Below, one piece after another: positions 23,673 to 35,719 of a DNA stretch of 64,000 nucleotides. A program made the position numbers and the translations under genes. This DNA is from Opisthocomus hoazin. Lineage: Eukaryota > Chordata > Aves > Opisthocomiformes > Opisthocomidae. Below the pieces are notes generated by a model that was given only the letters and a program-made list of their open reading frames with translations, did no database searches and was not told the DNA's origin. Each line of letters opens with the position of its first letter. Position 1 is the stretch's first letter. The DNA lies in contig NC_134454.1 of the NCBI RefSeq assembly GCF_030867145.1, positions 70,352,308-70,416,307 on the forward strand. Direction: 5' to 3'.

Positions 23673-26600
23673 CTGGAGACAGCACGTCCAAGAATTTCTC
23701 TGAGGATGTGGCAACAAAAACCACTGGCCACAAAGGAAGCAGCGGCACTTGAGGGATTTTCCCTGCACACCTACACTCCTATCCCACATTAGATGCAGCA
23801 TTGCCAGCTCACTTTCACTGAGGAGTGAGCTACTTCACTCCTACCTTAAACTCACATCAGGAACCTGGTCCACATCTACTGATTAGCAGACCTACTAGTA
23901 AGTCCAAGGCTTAGGTAACTTCTCAGCAATTTGTTTGTAGGTTTTGCATTGTGACAGTCACAGAAACCGATGGCTCAAGGAAGTTATGTGTCCTTAGGGA
24001 CACGGGGCTGGGGAAGTGGGAACACGCATGGGGAGGGTGAAGAGGGAGGGAGGGAAAGGATGGGGTCACCTCTGTTCAAGATCAAGTGTCTCCTGTCGCT
24101 CGCATCCCAGTACATTGGGAGATGTAGTGCACAGCTTATATCCAGGATCATCTTTATTTTATAAAGTTAGTACTTACAGACAGAGAACCAGCCCTGTGTG
24201 CTGGAAGAAAGGTGAAAATTACCAAAATCTAAACTCCTGTGTGTCCATTTTCACCCCCAATGATTCAACACTCCCCTGCTTCCTTCCTTTCACAGCTCAG
24301 ATGGCGTGATACCTTGTTAGGCTCGTAAATTGCAGATACACTTCATCAGAAGTGTAAAAACAATTAAGCCCTTCTAATAATAGAAGCAAAAGCCAAAGAG
24401 AAATGCAGTCCGAAGACAAGTAAAACTCAGGGCCTATTTGTGAGCCCAGCTACAAAACTGTAAAAAACGTCACTGGAGATGAAAACAAATGAAGTGAGCA
24501 TGTTTGAAGGAGCTGTAAGCTCCTGGGAGACAGCCAGCAAAGGCAGCAAGCCATGAAGGCAGCTGGATGTGAGGGTTTCTGGGCATTATGCTAGTTATGC
24601 AAAAGCTTTACATTGAAAGCAAAGCCACTATCCCCCACTGTTTAATTCTTCCTCTGTGCAGAGGATTTTTAAACACAATTTGTGAATTAAAATGTGTGTA
24701 GCTCATAAACTATTGATGTTAGCGTAAATTCCTACTCCTAACAGGGAAAAAAAAAATCCAAACAGGAAAAGGAAACAAATATGAAAGCCCCTTCCAGCTC
24801 AAAAAAGACCTCAGGTAACTGCTAGAGTTCAAGACAGTAACAGATATATAATCTAGAGGCCATGCCCAGATTTAGCAGACACTGACAATGAGAAGATTCA
24901 CTTCAGAACCATGCAGCGCTCATTTGGTAGAATTAAGGATAGGAAGAAATTTCTTGCATCTTCTTACATTAAGACATAATTTGTGATACTGTCTTTTTAG
25001 AAAGCTTTTCAAGCACTTTTTTTTCCAGAATAAAGTGCTGGATTTAGTTCAGCGACGTTCTGAGTGGGAATCCCAGAGCATCTACCCTGATTATAATCTT
25101 ATGCTCATTGTTTCTGGCATCCCTGAATACTCTTGTGTAATCTTTCCGTGATTATGAAACATGCTACTTCTTCATCAAACTCCATTAGATATGCAGTTGC
25201 TTAGGTAATCATGAAAATTCTGCAGAAGTTACCCTTGGCTAGGTCAGCAGCAGACTCTGAGGATAACAACGACAGGCCCAGGAAATGTAAGTAAGGCTGC
25301 TTTTCTGAGAAATAAATACTCACTGCTAAACTTCAGTTCTACGGAGTCAGACACTGAAATCTAGATAATATAACAGCTGGCTCAGCAGGCTTTCAGCAAT
25401 GATAAAGCACTTGTAGCTTATCAGTGTGGGGCTGATCAATGCCTGAAAATCAAGACAATCTAAGCGGTTGAGAGAAATGTTGGTGGCAGACATTCAAACT
25501 TGATAGTGTTGACCTCATTACTCAGTAGGACTAGTCAATGTTAAAACAGGACTTCTGAAATATAAAACACCATATTATAGCATTGTTTCTTTGACTGCTT
25601 GCACTGGGAAACACAGGGCCGCTCCAGGCTCAGGTGGACGATGCTGTTACCGGCCACCCGCTAGGCTGCAGCAGCTCTCCCAGCTCCCTCATCCCGCCAC
25701 GCACGAGCGGCAGCGTAACCACCCTCCTCCACCCTCCCAAGGTTCACCCAAATAAGCCAGGACCCTGGGAACGGATGTGGTTATGCTACAGTTGGGGCAG
25801 CTCAGGGCAGCCTGCTCCCTGAAGTATGGATCTGTCAGACAGACTTAAGTACACAACTGGTTTGAAACTATTCCCCTTTCCGTTTGGGGAGAGCGTTTTC
25901 TACAAATACATTGCCTTTTAAGAGCTGAAGAAAGTAAAGCCTAGGAATAGGCAGAATGAAATAAGTGGTCCGTGTTTACTTTTCAAGTATCCTGTTTTAA
26001 ACAGTGAGGAGAACACATATACAACCATACATACACACCTCTGTTTCTGTTCATGTTTTGATATTCTATCAAAGAAAAAATATAATTTCACAGAAGAATA
26101 TGTTAGTCGAACATCTGTCCCAACTTTTGGATTGTCAGTCTTCATGTCCATGTTCTGAATTCAAAAGACAAAGATAAAACAATGGTTTGCATTTAATAGC
26201 AAGGTGGCAGTGAATGACTATGTACTCTTGGAAGAAGGGCCAAAAAAATTGTCACAGGAAAGGCCAGGAGAAGAGCAGGCCAATTAATCCAGGCTCACTA
26301 GAATTAATATAATTTGCCTAATATTGAAAAAAAAAGTTTCAGCTGAGTAGGAAAACTGGATAAAACTGAAAGACATAAAGTATTAAAAAGACAATATTTT
26401 GCTGAGTGTCCCACAGACTGAGAAGAACCACATGTACACAAAAATTGTACAGTTCGCGTTTAGTGATATGCCTAATGAACATTATGACTAAGAACTAAGT
26501 TAATACTACAAAATGGATGCTTAATGTTTTCCTGTCATCTTGATTTACAAATGTCATCCTTCGTACACAGGGCTAAACAATTGCTTAGATATGCTCTATT

Positions 26601-28630
26601 TTTGAGACAAGGGTAGCACATTTTCTGCTAAATAGCTCTATTACAAACATACCATAAAAGCACTGTATATTTTACTGTTGTCTTGCCAGGAAGCAGAAGA
26701 GGTTACTGTTAACAACAACCTGAACTTGCAATAAGCCCATGTACTTATGGGCTCAGGACCTACCTACACTGAGAATGCGCCCTCCTTCCTGCTATCAGTA
26801 TGGCAAACGTTAACATGGAGCAGAACAAGCCTTTCACCATCTTTGCAGTATATTTGAAACCAGAGCAAAGCAACTTGGAACACTAGCTCAAATTAATACA
26901 TATTTCACATGTTCACAAGCAAGTTTTATATTATCTCAAATCATTTTTGGTATATAAGCTTTATGTGTTATTTCCATGTAGCCTTTGGCAAAGTATCTTA
27001 GCTGAATATTTCAGAATAGCTCTTAGTAAAATATAAAGCTATTGAATAAATATTCATAAATCACCTTTTATAATCCTAAGGAGCATGACATTCGTTATTA
27101 GCAACACTGTTTTGTATGACCACTGAGATTTAGAATTGCATTGCTTGTTACATAAAAAACTTCCCAAATTTTGTGATGTTGAATCTTCAATATTTTGTAT
27201 TTTGACATCTAGGTTAGCAAAGCTTAAATGTTGCTACTGAATACCTGGAATCCCTGTTATAACAAAGCTCTTTTACTTAAATTCATCAAGAGACATTTCA
27301 AAAGTAAAATCTGAGACTTCTTTGAAATAGAGCTTCAGAATTGCTTTGTTATCTTTTCTTGTGACACTTCTAATCTCTGTCAACAAAAGACCAAAGGATT
27401 TGGTGCCATTCAGCTGTAAAAACTAGCAGCTGAAACCTCGCTTTCGTGATCACATCACATTGCATGCACTACAGTCCACCGGAGGCTGCAGAGAGCACGG
27501 CCTCCAGCATTTGTTCCACCCAGCCTTTCAGTGTCTTTTTGCAATGCATGAAACATAGCCCAGCATCACTGCCCTAAGATCTTTGTGTCTGCAGAGATGT
27601 ACTCAGCTTATCTACAGCAGTTGCCTTGCCTATCACAGCTGCAATCACTCGGCATTTAAAGTTGTTATCTTACCATTGATAATAGTTTTTCTCTCTACCA
27701 TGGGAGCACTAGAAGATACCTACACCATCACTGTAGTTCTTGACCTGATCCTGCCTGTGTCTCAATCTTCTTGGTCACCCACACTGCTGAAGTGCTGGTT
27801 TGCACTGAACTGCGAATGGAAGGAGCCAGCCACCTCCTCACAAGGGAAACTCAGACACAAAGGCAACACACACACTGAAACAAGGAGTGACAATCTAAAA
27901 GCGTAGCAATAAGTGCAGTGAAACATCAGTTAGGATATCTGGTCAAGGGCCAGGACCTTGTGGACTCCTATACTAAACTCCATGCATGACATAAACCAGA
28001 AGATCCTACCAGTGAAGCAGCTTGCAAACTCATATACACTGATGAGTAAGACTGAGCAGCAATATATATTACACAGACAACCACCTCCTCTGCAGGTATT
28101 GCTGCACAGCGTTAGATAAATTACAATACCTGACTGTGTCTGGGCTCAGGCACGCGCATACACAAACGTACTTAGGTGTACACAAACACTTCAACAGGTG
28201 ATTTCTCAGAGGAATCACTGCAGTTGCATAGATGATATATAACTGCATCACTTCTGCTGAAAATATACCAACTTGCAGGAGCAACAGGGCCACCTCATCT
28301 CTTCAGAGTCTACATCCTAAGATACTCTGCTTGCACAGATTCCAAAGGCAGCAAACAGTGAATGGAACGTTTGATCTTTCTTTATCTGTGAATGTCCAGC
28401 ATACTGGAAAAAGAATACTGTGTACAGAAACTGCACAATGCGCTTTCCATTGCATATGTAATTATGTTGTTCTGACTACACGGGTGCTTAAGATTTCTCA
28501 GACCAATTTAGTTAAGACAGGCATATATGCATAACGTCTGGTAGCTCTGCACACACCTTCATACAAAGACCAACAACCAACTGGGGGTAATCAAAATGCC
28601 CATAGAGGTAACTTAAGACTCGCTGGCAAG
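23673..28630. other. AT-rich intergenic stretch, no recognised gene
   Basis: About 5 kb with only short open frames and no protein similarity that I can name. I see no CR1 terminus or LTR pair. Any regulatory content cannot be judged without comparative data. Confidence 0.5.
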
Positions 28631-28639
28631 AAGCTCAGA

Positions 28640-31303
28640 ATGAGCAAGACATGAATGTGTCGAGCAGGTTAAAAAGCATTAAGATAACTCTAAAGTATCC
28701 ACGCAAGGACACAGCTGTCCAGGTCTCTGGCTGCAGGGAGTGCCTGAGCCTGGTGCTCGTACCGGAGGACAGCAGAGACAACTGCTGTGTTTGGTGCGAG
28801 CAGGTGAATGACCTGCTCAGCCTGGTGGCAGAGCTGAAAGAAGAAGTGGAGAGGTTGAGGAGCATCCGGGAGTGTGAGAGGGAGATCGACTGGTGGAGCC
28901 GCTCCCTGCCCTCCCTGAGGCCGAGGCAGCAGGAGGCGGCTCCACAGAAAGCAGAGAACCCCCTACCCTCTTGCCAGTGAGCAGAAAGAGGGGACCTAAG
29001 AGATGGGGGGGAATGGAAATGGGTCCCTGCTCGGGGGGGCAAGAGAATCCCCTCCCGGCCTCCCTCACCGGCCCAGTTGCCCTTAAGCAACAGATATGGG
29101 GTTCTGGAATGTGAGGGACCGGCCACAGAGGATGTGGGTGAAGGTGAGGCTCCATCCAGGGGGTTGCCTAGAACGAGTCAGACAGCCCCAAGAATGCCTC
29201 AACTAAGAAAAAAAGGAGGGTCATTGTCATAGGTGATTCCCTTCTGAGGGAAACAGAGGGCCCAATCTGCCGACCAGACCCATCCCACAGGGAAGTCTGC
29301 TGCCTCCCTGGGGCCCGGGTTAGGGATGTTGCGAAGAAACTCCCTGGTCTGGTGCAGCCTTCTGATTACTACCCCCTCTTGGTAATGCAGATTGACGGGG
29401 ATGAGATAGCAGAGAGAAGTCCCAAGGCCATCAAAAGGGACTTCAGGGCACTGGGGCAACTGGTTGAGGGATCGGGGTGCAGGTGGTGTTTTCCTCCATC
29501 CCATCAGTGGCAGGGAACAGCACTGAAAGGGGCAGGAAAACTCACCTGGTTAACAGGTGGCTCAGGGACTGGTGCCATCGGTCGGATTTTGGCTTCTTTG
29601 ATCACGGGGAGGTGTACACAGCACCGGGCCTGCTGGTGACAGATGGAGTCCAGCTATCTCAAAGGGGAAAAAGGATTCTTGGCCATGAGCTGGCAGGGCT
29701 CATTGAGAGGGCTTTAAACTAGGTTCGAAGGGGGAAGGGGACATCACCCACCTCACTAGGGATGAGCCCAGGCTTGGCGTGCCAGGGTCAGGGGTGAGAT
29801 TGACAGCCCAGCTCAAGTGTGTCTATACCAACGCACGTAGCATGGGCAATAAACAGGAGGAGCTGGAAGCCATTATACAGCAGGATGGCTACGACTTGGT
29901 CGCCATCACAGAAACGTGGTGGGACAACTCGCATGACTGGCATGCTGTCATGGATGGCTACAGACTCTTTAGGAAAGATAGACCAACAAGGAGAGGTGGT
30001 GGAGTTGCTCTATATGTGAGGGAGCAACTGGAATGCATTGAGCTTTGCCTGGGGTCAGATGAACAAGTTGAGAGCTTATGGGTTAGAATTAAGGGACAGG
30101 CTCATATGGGTGACATTACGGTGGGTGTGTACTACAGGCCACCTGACCAGGAGGAGGAAGCTGATGAGGCCTTCTACAGGCAGCTGCAAGCAGCGTCACA
30201 GTCACAGGCCCTGGTTCTCATGGGGGACTTCAACCACCCTGACATCAGCTGGGAAGACCATACAGCTAGGCATTCGCAATCCAGGAGGTTCCTACAGAGC
30301 ATCGATGATAACTTTCTGATGCACGTGGTAGAGGAACCAACAAGGAAAGGCTCTCTGCTGGACCTTGTATTAACAAACAAGGAGGGACTGGTGGAGAATG
30401 TGAAGGTCGGAGGTAGACTCGACTGCAGTGACCATGAAATGGTGGAGTTCAGGGTCCTGCGTGGAGGAAGCAGGGCAATAAGTAGGATCAAAACCTTGGA
30501 CCTCAGGAGGGCTAACTTTGGCCTCTTCAAGGAGCTACTGGGAGGAATCCCGTGGGCCAGGGCTCTTGAAGGAAGGGGGGTCCAAGAGTGCTGGTCGCTG
30601 TTTAAACGTCACTTCCTCCACGCTCAGGACCGGTGCATCCCCCTGAGAAAGAAATCGAGCAAAGGAAGCAGGAGACCTGCATGGTTGAACAAGGAGATTC
30701 TAGAGGAGATCAGGTGGAAGAGAAAGGTCCATGGAATGTGGAAAGAGGGACAGACCATTTGGGAAGAATACAGGAATGTGGTCAGAGCATGCAGGGATGC
30801 GACGAGGAAGGCCAAGGCCCACCTGGAATTGAAGCTGGCAAGGGATGCCAAAAACAACAAGAAGGGCTTCTTCAACTACATCAGCAGCAAAAGGAAGGCT
30901 AGGGACAATGTGGGGCCACTGCTGAATGAGGTGGGTGTCCTGGTGATGGAGGATGCAGAGAAGGCAGAGCTACTGAATGCCTTCTTTGCTTCAGTCTTCA
31001 GTGCCAAGGCAGGCCCTCAGGAATCCCAGGCCCCGGAGGTAAGAGAATAAGCTCACAGAGAGGATGACTTTCCCTTGGTCGAGGAGGACTGTGTGAGGGA
31101 TCGCTTAAGCAATCTGGACGCCCACAAATCCATGGGCCCAGATGGAATGCACCCACGAGTGCTGAGGGAGCTGGTAGATGTCATTGCTGAGCCACTCTCC
31201 ATCATCTTTGAGAGGTCCTGGAGGACAGGAGAGGTGCCCGAGGACTGGAGAAAAGCTATTGTCACTCCAATCTTCGAAAAGGGCAAGGAGGATCCAGGGA
31301 ACT
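28640..31303 (+). mobile_element. CR1 LINE with 5' half preserved and 3' half missing
   Basis: This copy keeps most of ORF1 and the N-terminal part of ORF2 in sense orientation, but stops abruptly at about 31,303, before the reverse transcriptase core and the 3' terminus. After the break the sequence is ordinary AT-rich DNA without a CR1 tail. That is the reverse of normal LINE truncation, which removes the 5' end, so a later deletion or rearrangement is the likely cause. The coding parts are listed separately. Confidence 0.9.
28651..29722 (+). pseudogene. CR1 ORF1 (coiled coil plus GDSL-type esterase), broken
   Basis: The first frame (28,651-28,980) has a cysteine-bearing segment (CCVWCEQVNDLLSLVAEL) running into a heptad-like stretch (VERLRSIRE), as in CR1 ORF1. 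After a stop, other frames continue with the esterase block: VIGDSLLRETEGPICR near 29,225-29,275 is the GDSL-type nucleophile motif, and VTDGVQLSQRGKRILG near 29,635-29,685 is the C-terminal end. In CR1-family LINEs ORF1 is an RNA-binding/esterase protein. At least two frame changes and a stop separate the parts, so it cannot make a full protein. Confidence 0.8.
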
Positions 31304-31305
31304 AG
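29779..31305 (+). pseudogene. CR1 ORF2, endonuclease part, truncated
   Basis: ORF2 encodes the apurinic-like endonuclease and reverse transcriptase. The frame is open for 423 codons and then hits an in-frame TAA at 31,048-31,050; the same frame continues to 31,305. Endonuclease motifs are in order: TNARSMGNKQEEL, ITETWWDNSHDW, VGVYYRPP, LMGDFNHPDISW and CSDHEMVEF. The linker and early palm-domain entry follow (MGPDGMHPRVL, PEDWRKAIVTPIFEKG). The RT catalytic motifs are absent because the element is cut at its 3' side. Only one nonsense mutation in about 1.5 kb suggests a fairly young copy. Confidence 0.92.
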
Positions 31306-34144
31306 TTCACTGAAATGCTTTTTATTTGGTGCTGCTTATTTGCAAGAAATCAGAAAACAAATTTCCTGAATACATCTGCACTTGACAGCTTTTATATTTC
31401 TACTGGCCTCTTAAGGCCGACCTTTCAGATGTAATACCCTAAGTTGTTCTTCATGCACACAAAGTGTAACTTATCAGGCACTTAGGCAATTAAAATTGCT
31501 GCCATAAACTTGCTCTTAAAGCCAGTAATGATTTGTGGAAGCATTTATGAACGCAGCATCAACCTTTATATACTCAGTAAAAATATAATTTGTTTCGGAT
31601 TACATCCTGTTTAACTGCCCAGAGCCACTATCACTAGAAGGCAATTGCTGTCTTTTAATTTGGCTTTTAACTTTTCACTAACATCACAGCTTTGGTTGTG
31701 AGCAGGAGGAAACTTCATCAAGTGAGCGCAGAAAGGAGTAGCTGGTAGGAAGCTCAAAGTGTGACTCTTCTGCTCCTTGGGGCCCCGTTGAATGTTTAGA
31801 TCATCCTTGTATTTATAATGTAGCTCATATTCGTGCAGCGCTTTGAAGATGTGAAGTAGAGCGAGGTTGTTGTGTCCTAATGCATAGACTTGTACTGCTT
31901 CTGGGAGTGCTTTTCCTGTTTCATTTTTGAGAAGTGTTCTTAGCTCCATCTCTGTAGACCTCCCATAGTATAACGAGCAGCATTTTCTCAAGCGTGACCT
32001 TCATCTTGAGAGTTTGCTGCAAATACCAGCTAATAACATCTCTTGTCTTCATCCTAGTGAAGACATTATCTCAGCGATGACAGTACATCTGTCATTGTAG
32101 AAGACACAAATACAACAGCCCTGGTCCTGGAAAGCTGATGAAGAAGCAGACGAGTAGTATTGGTGACAAAGTTGTAGTGCCCTCCTGAGTTCCAGGTGTG
32201 GGCTCTTAACACACAGAAGGGATCCTGCGTGTTCCCTGCACTTTTCCTCCTGCTGTATTTCAGCACTAAGATTGCCAGTTCAGTCATTACCAAAATGTCT
32301 TGGGTTTCAGATGCTGCGAAGGCTTGGATTTGCTTTGGTCCTGTTTACAGAGCATGGCAGTCTGAATGCTGTGACTCGATGTGCCTTCTGTCTGTCTGTT
32401 CCTGCTCTTCAATGGCAAATAACAACCTTTACTTTGCAGAACCAGTCAGAGTAGCATAGCGAAGTGACAGGCTGGGTCAGGAAAAGGTTAAGTAGCGCTG
32501 AGCTGCCAAGTGCTAATAACTTTCATTTCACAAAGGATTGCTGAATGTGTTTAAAGGAGTCACCAGAGTCTTGTATTTGTAGCGTTTCTGCTCCAAGGGT
32601 CCTGAAAATGACAGGTAAAAATCTGGTTTTTTATGCCATGGTTTTGTTGCACCAGCAGTAAATGCGCTTGCAGGGAGGTTGTAGCTGGGAGCTGCTGAAG
32701 TAAAACATGAAAGATATTAAAGGAGAAGAAATCCTGTTGCTTTGTAACCCTATGGCCTTTATTTAGCCCTAAATATGCTTCCGTAAGCCATGGCTAAAGT
32801 CTTTAGCTTTTCACTTCTGTCTGATGGCTGCCCAAGCTTGTTCACGGGCAAATCTTTGGGTCTGCAGGAGGAGGCATTTATTGAAATGGTGAATTTAGTC
32901 CCTTGGAAAGGTGCTGCCTTGAGAGGAGCCAATGCCTCTGGTGAACTGTTCCACTGGTACAACCGGAGAACTGCGGTGGGTGCTTTTACTTCTCTGAGCT
33001 TTGGCTGCCTCGGTGCTGGTAAACCTGCCAAGACACCTTCCTCAGCTTGGGCTTTTCTGAGGCAGCCGAGCACTGTTGGTTATTGCTGAGGGGGGCAAGG
33101 AAGGAGTCGCAATTGTTTATAGGGCTAAGGACGTGCTGCAGCAAGAGACCACAGCTGAAGGGTAAGAGTTTTTAATCACCAAGAGCTTTTGTCTAGATGT
33201 GAACCAGTAATCTTCCTAGTGAGAGACAGCTCAGCCGGTTCCTTGGGTCAGACAGTTCTGCCATAATTCATGGGGTTTTTGTTTTCTGCAGTAAAATAAA
33301 TAGATGTATGGGTTGGGGTTTTTTCCTGCTTTATATCTTGTCCCTTTCTGTTGCGTTTATTATGCTTATTCTAAGCAGACAGCTTATTTTTGATTTATTC
33401 ATACCAAGCACATGTTCATACTGAGCTGCTAGCAAAAGTGCATGATGCAGACAGTTACAAAGGTGATGTGCTGCTTTGAAGGAATTTGGAATCTTTACTA
33501 TATAAAGCCAGTGGATATTAGATGCCAATACGTGCACTGCCTAAATTAAACCGGATCAAAAATCCAAGAGTTTTCATGAATGCATGCAGTCCTTGTTTTC
33601 GTATCTATTCTGGATGCCGTGAAACAAGTAACTGTAAATATATAGGCTGTTCTTCTAGAATCACTAAGTTGTGATCCTGTGCCTCTTCAGGAGTCTGTGC
33701 AATCCGTGGCGCAATGTGCTGAAAGTTACAAAATACACCTGGCCCTGTATTCTGAAGCTCACTCGCTTGTTCACAGAAGAAATGCCACAGCTGATTGTGC
33801 CTGGGATAAGGGCTACCTTGGGATCGCTAGCGGTGATTTGGTGGGAGTGTTTGTGCAGCCTCACCTAGTACAGCTGCAGAAGGAATTGCAACCTTGAGCT
33901 CCGTTGTTGTATGTGAGGGGTAGCACACTCTTATCTAGCCTGGGACAATATTGGAGTCATTTTTTTATGCAATTTAAACTCCATATTTTCTTTTTGAAAG
34001 TACTGTGATAAACCATGTTCATGAATTCAAGCAACATTTTCTTCTTTAGGAGGTAAAATACAATGGTACAAATTCTGCAAGGTGAGCCTTTCTTGATTTC
34101 CCAGCTTGCTCCCCATAACAAGTGTTGTTTTCTGCCCTCTGCAG
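31306..34144. other. Unassigned interval between the truncated CR1 and the ZC3H18 copy
   Basis: The 3' break of the CR1 is at the left edge and the first ZC3H18 coding exon is at the right edge. A noncoding first exon or CpG-rich promoter of ZC3H18, expected somewhere upstream, is not visible. Two open frames could be remnants of unrecognised exons: minus strand 31,611-31,991 (listed separately) and plus strand 33,679-33,897, which follows an acceptor-like CTCTTCAG and reads ESVQSVAQCAESYKIHLALY. I cannot name either. If the window joins two chromosomes, the join probably lies here or in 19.7-28.6 kb. Confidence 0.45.
31611..31991 (-). other. Unrecognised open frame, 126 codons
   Basis: The frame reads MRKCCSLYYGRSTEMELRTL at its start, has a helical-looking middle (EAVQVYALGHNNLALLHIF) and ends with a lysine-rich tail and ALGS before a TAA. 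Its composition is more protein-like than most random frames here, which sit in AT-rich DNA. I cannot match it to a family and see no promoter or convincing splice context. It may be a remnant exon or chance. Confidence 0.2.
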
Positions 34145-34746
34145 ACTATTGGATACGGATGGACGTTTCCGACAGCCCTGAGTGAAACCCCTACTCTCCT
34201 GACGAGGAGGACCAGCAGCTTTCCGATGACAAAGTCCTGAAGGAGAGCGGTTCAGACCGCGAACTTGATGGAGAGGGTGGGCAAGGTAGTGTCATGGGAG
34301 AGGAAGAGGAGGATGCAGCCAGGGGACTGAGTCATGGTGAAGAGGAGAACCACTCGGGTGAAGAGGACCCCCTAAGTGAAACCAAGTCTCAGGAGTCTGA
34401 CAATAACAAGCAGAGTGGAGAGCTGAAGAGCCGTCTGCCTCACAAAGGAGAGGAGGGAGACCGGACAAATGACCTTGGTGATGAAGCGTCCTCTGTCACC
34501 TGTGAACTAGATGAGCATGAGTTGGACTATGATGAGGAAGTTCCTGAGGAACCAAGTGCTGCTGCTGCAGAGGAGGATGGTGAGAAAGCTGCTGGTGAGG
34601 ATGATGAGGAAGAGGAGAAAGGAGATGATGCCCATGAAGATGAGAAAAAATCCAGCAGTAAAAGTGACGATGAAAAGGATGGCCAGGATTCCCTCAAGGA
34701 GAAGAAAGAAGAAGACGATGGAGAAATTGATGATGGAGAAATTGAT
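34145..34746 (+). pseudogene. ZC3H18: ZC3H18 remnant: start-codon exon with acidic region
   Basis: After a CTCTGCAG acceptor, ATG at 34,159 reads MDVSDSPE and is then stopped by TGA at 34,183-34,185. The same frame continues [20 protein letters not shown] and onward through [20 protein letters not shown] to [12 protein letters not shown], all clearly ZC3H18. Where a donor is expected (34,747) the sequence is ATAAGT, which looks like GTAAGT with its first G changed to A. The frame then runs to TAG at 34,759-34,761. Re-initiation at the ATG at 34,294 could give an acidic peptide of about 155 residues, but no zinc finger. Confidence 0.9.
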
Positions 34747-35719
34747 ATAAGTAGGAGCTAGTCCGAGGTGGGCAGAGTCCTGCAGGGAGAGACCTGTCCT
34801 CCTGTTTCAGAACTGTTTGGCTCTTACACTGACGTGCCTTCTTAATTCTTTGACCCAAATATCTGTGTTAGCTGTGTCTCCAGTGTGCAAGTAACACACT
34901 TTTTCTTTGGAGGTAAGACCATACTATGTACCAAGTCCTAAACTCAATGGCTCGTAAGATGAGTACCACATACTATAGAAAACCTTTATGCCAGGTATTG
35001 TCAGAGCCATCAGAAATAAGCTTTGTTCCCACTGGCTCCAGTGCTTTAAGAAACTGATCTGCGTCAGCCCTTGGAGGACTTTTGAATGATGCCGACACCA
35101 AATTACTTAGCTGTGGATTAGACGTTCATAAGATGTCTCATCAGTTTGGGTTGAAGGGCTGGTGCTGCAGAGTGGCTGCCATGTGCTTGAGGCATCAAGC
35201 GTGGGTGGGAAGCCCGTGGCCCTTAGCTGTCTGTCAGGCTGTAGCGGCCTCTGGGCGTGTGGAAGAGGAAAGGAGCGTGCTGGGCTTTGTGGAAAGAACC
35301 TAACCGGGCAGCCCCGGCGCATGGTTTGGGTGATGTGTTCAGGGATGTGCAGCTGAGTAGCTGCTGTTTCATAGCTGAGAACAAACGCAGCCATTTAAAA
35401 ACATTGAAAACTGGGTTTAATTGCATTGGTAATTAGGGCAAATAGCACTCTTTATCCATGTTTGCCTTTAGGTAGGAAGCACTGTGGTACAACCGTTGTG
35501 TTTAATACTAGTTTCCCTGTTGCAGGCAGAAGAAAACAGGACAAAGTGGTTCTAGCAGTAGAGTAGAAACCCTCCTGTGTGTTCCTGGTTTGGTGGACAC
35601 TTTACTCAGATCTGAACAGTGGGAGTGCAAAGTACTACAAAGAGAAGCTGCTGGTCCAGAGCACCTGCCTGGCTCTGCTCCTGGCTGGCCGTGCCAAAAG
35701 TGCTCCTGCGCAGCTAGAC

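Noticed and set aside
22341-28630. Endogenous retrovirus or LTR pair in the AT-rich gap
   Set aside because: I found no TG...CA-bounded direct repeats, primer-binding site or retroviral protein motif; only a CR1 tail at 23.3-23.7 kb is recognisable.
34294-34761. A 155-codon acidic open frame as a stand-alone gene
   Set aside because: It is the in-frame continuation of the ZC3H18 acidic exon after the TGA at codon 9, not a separate gene.
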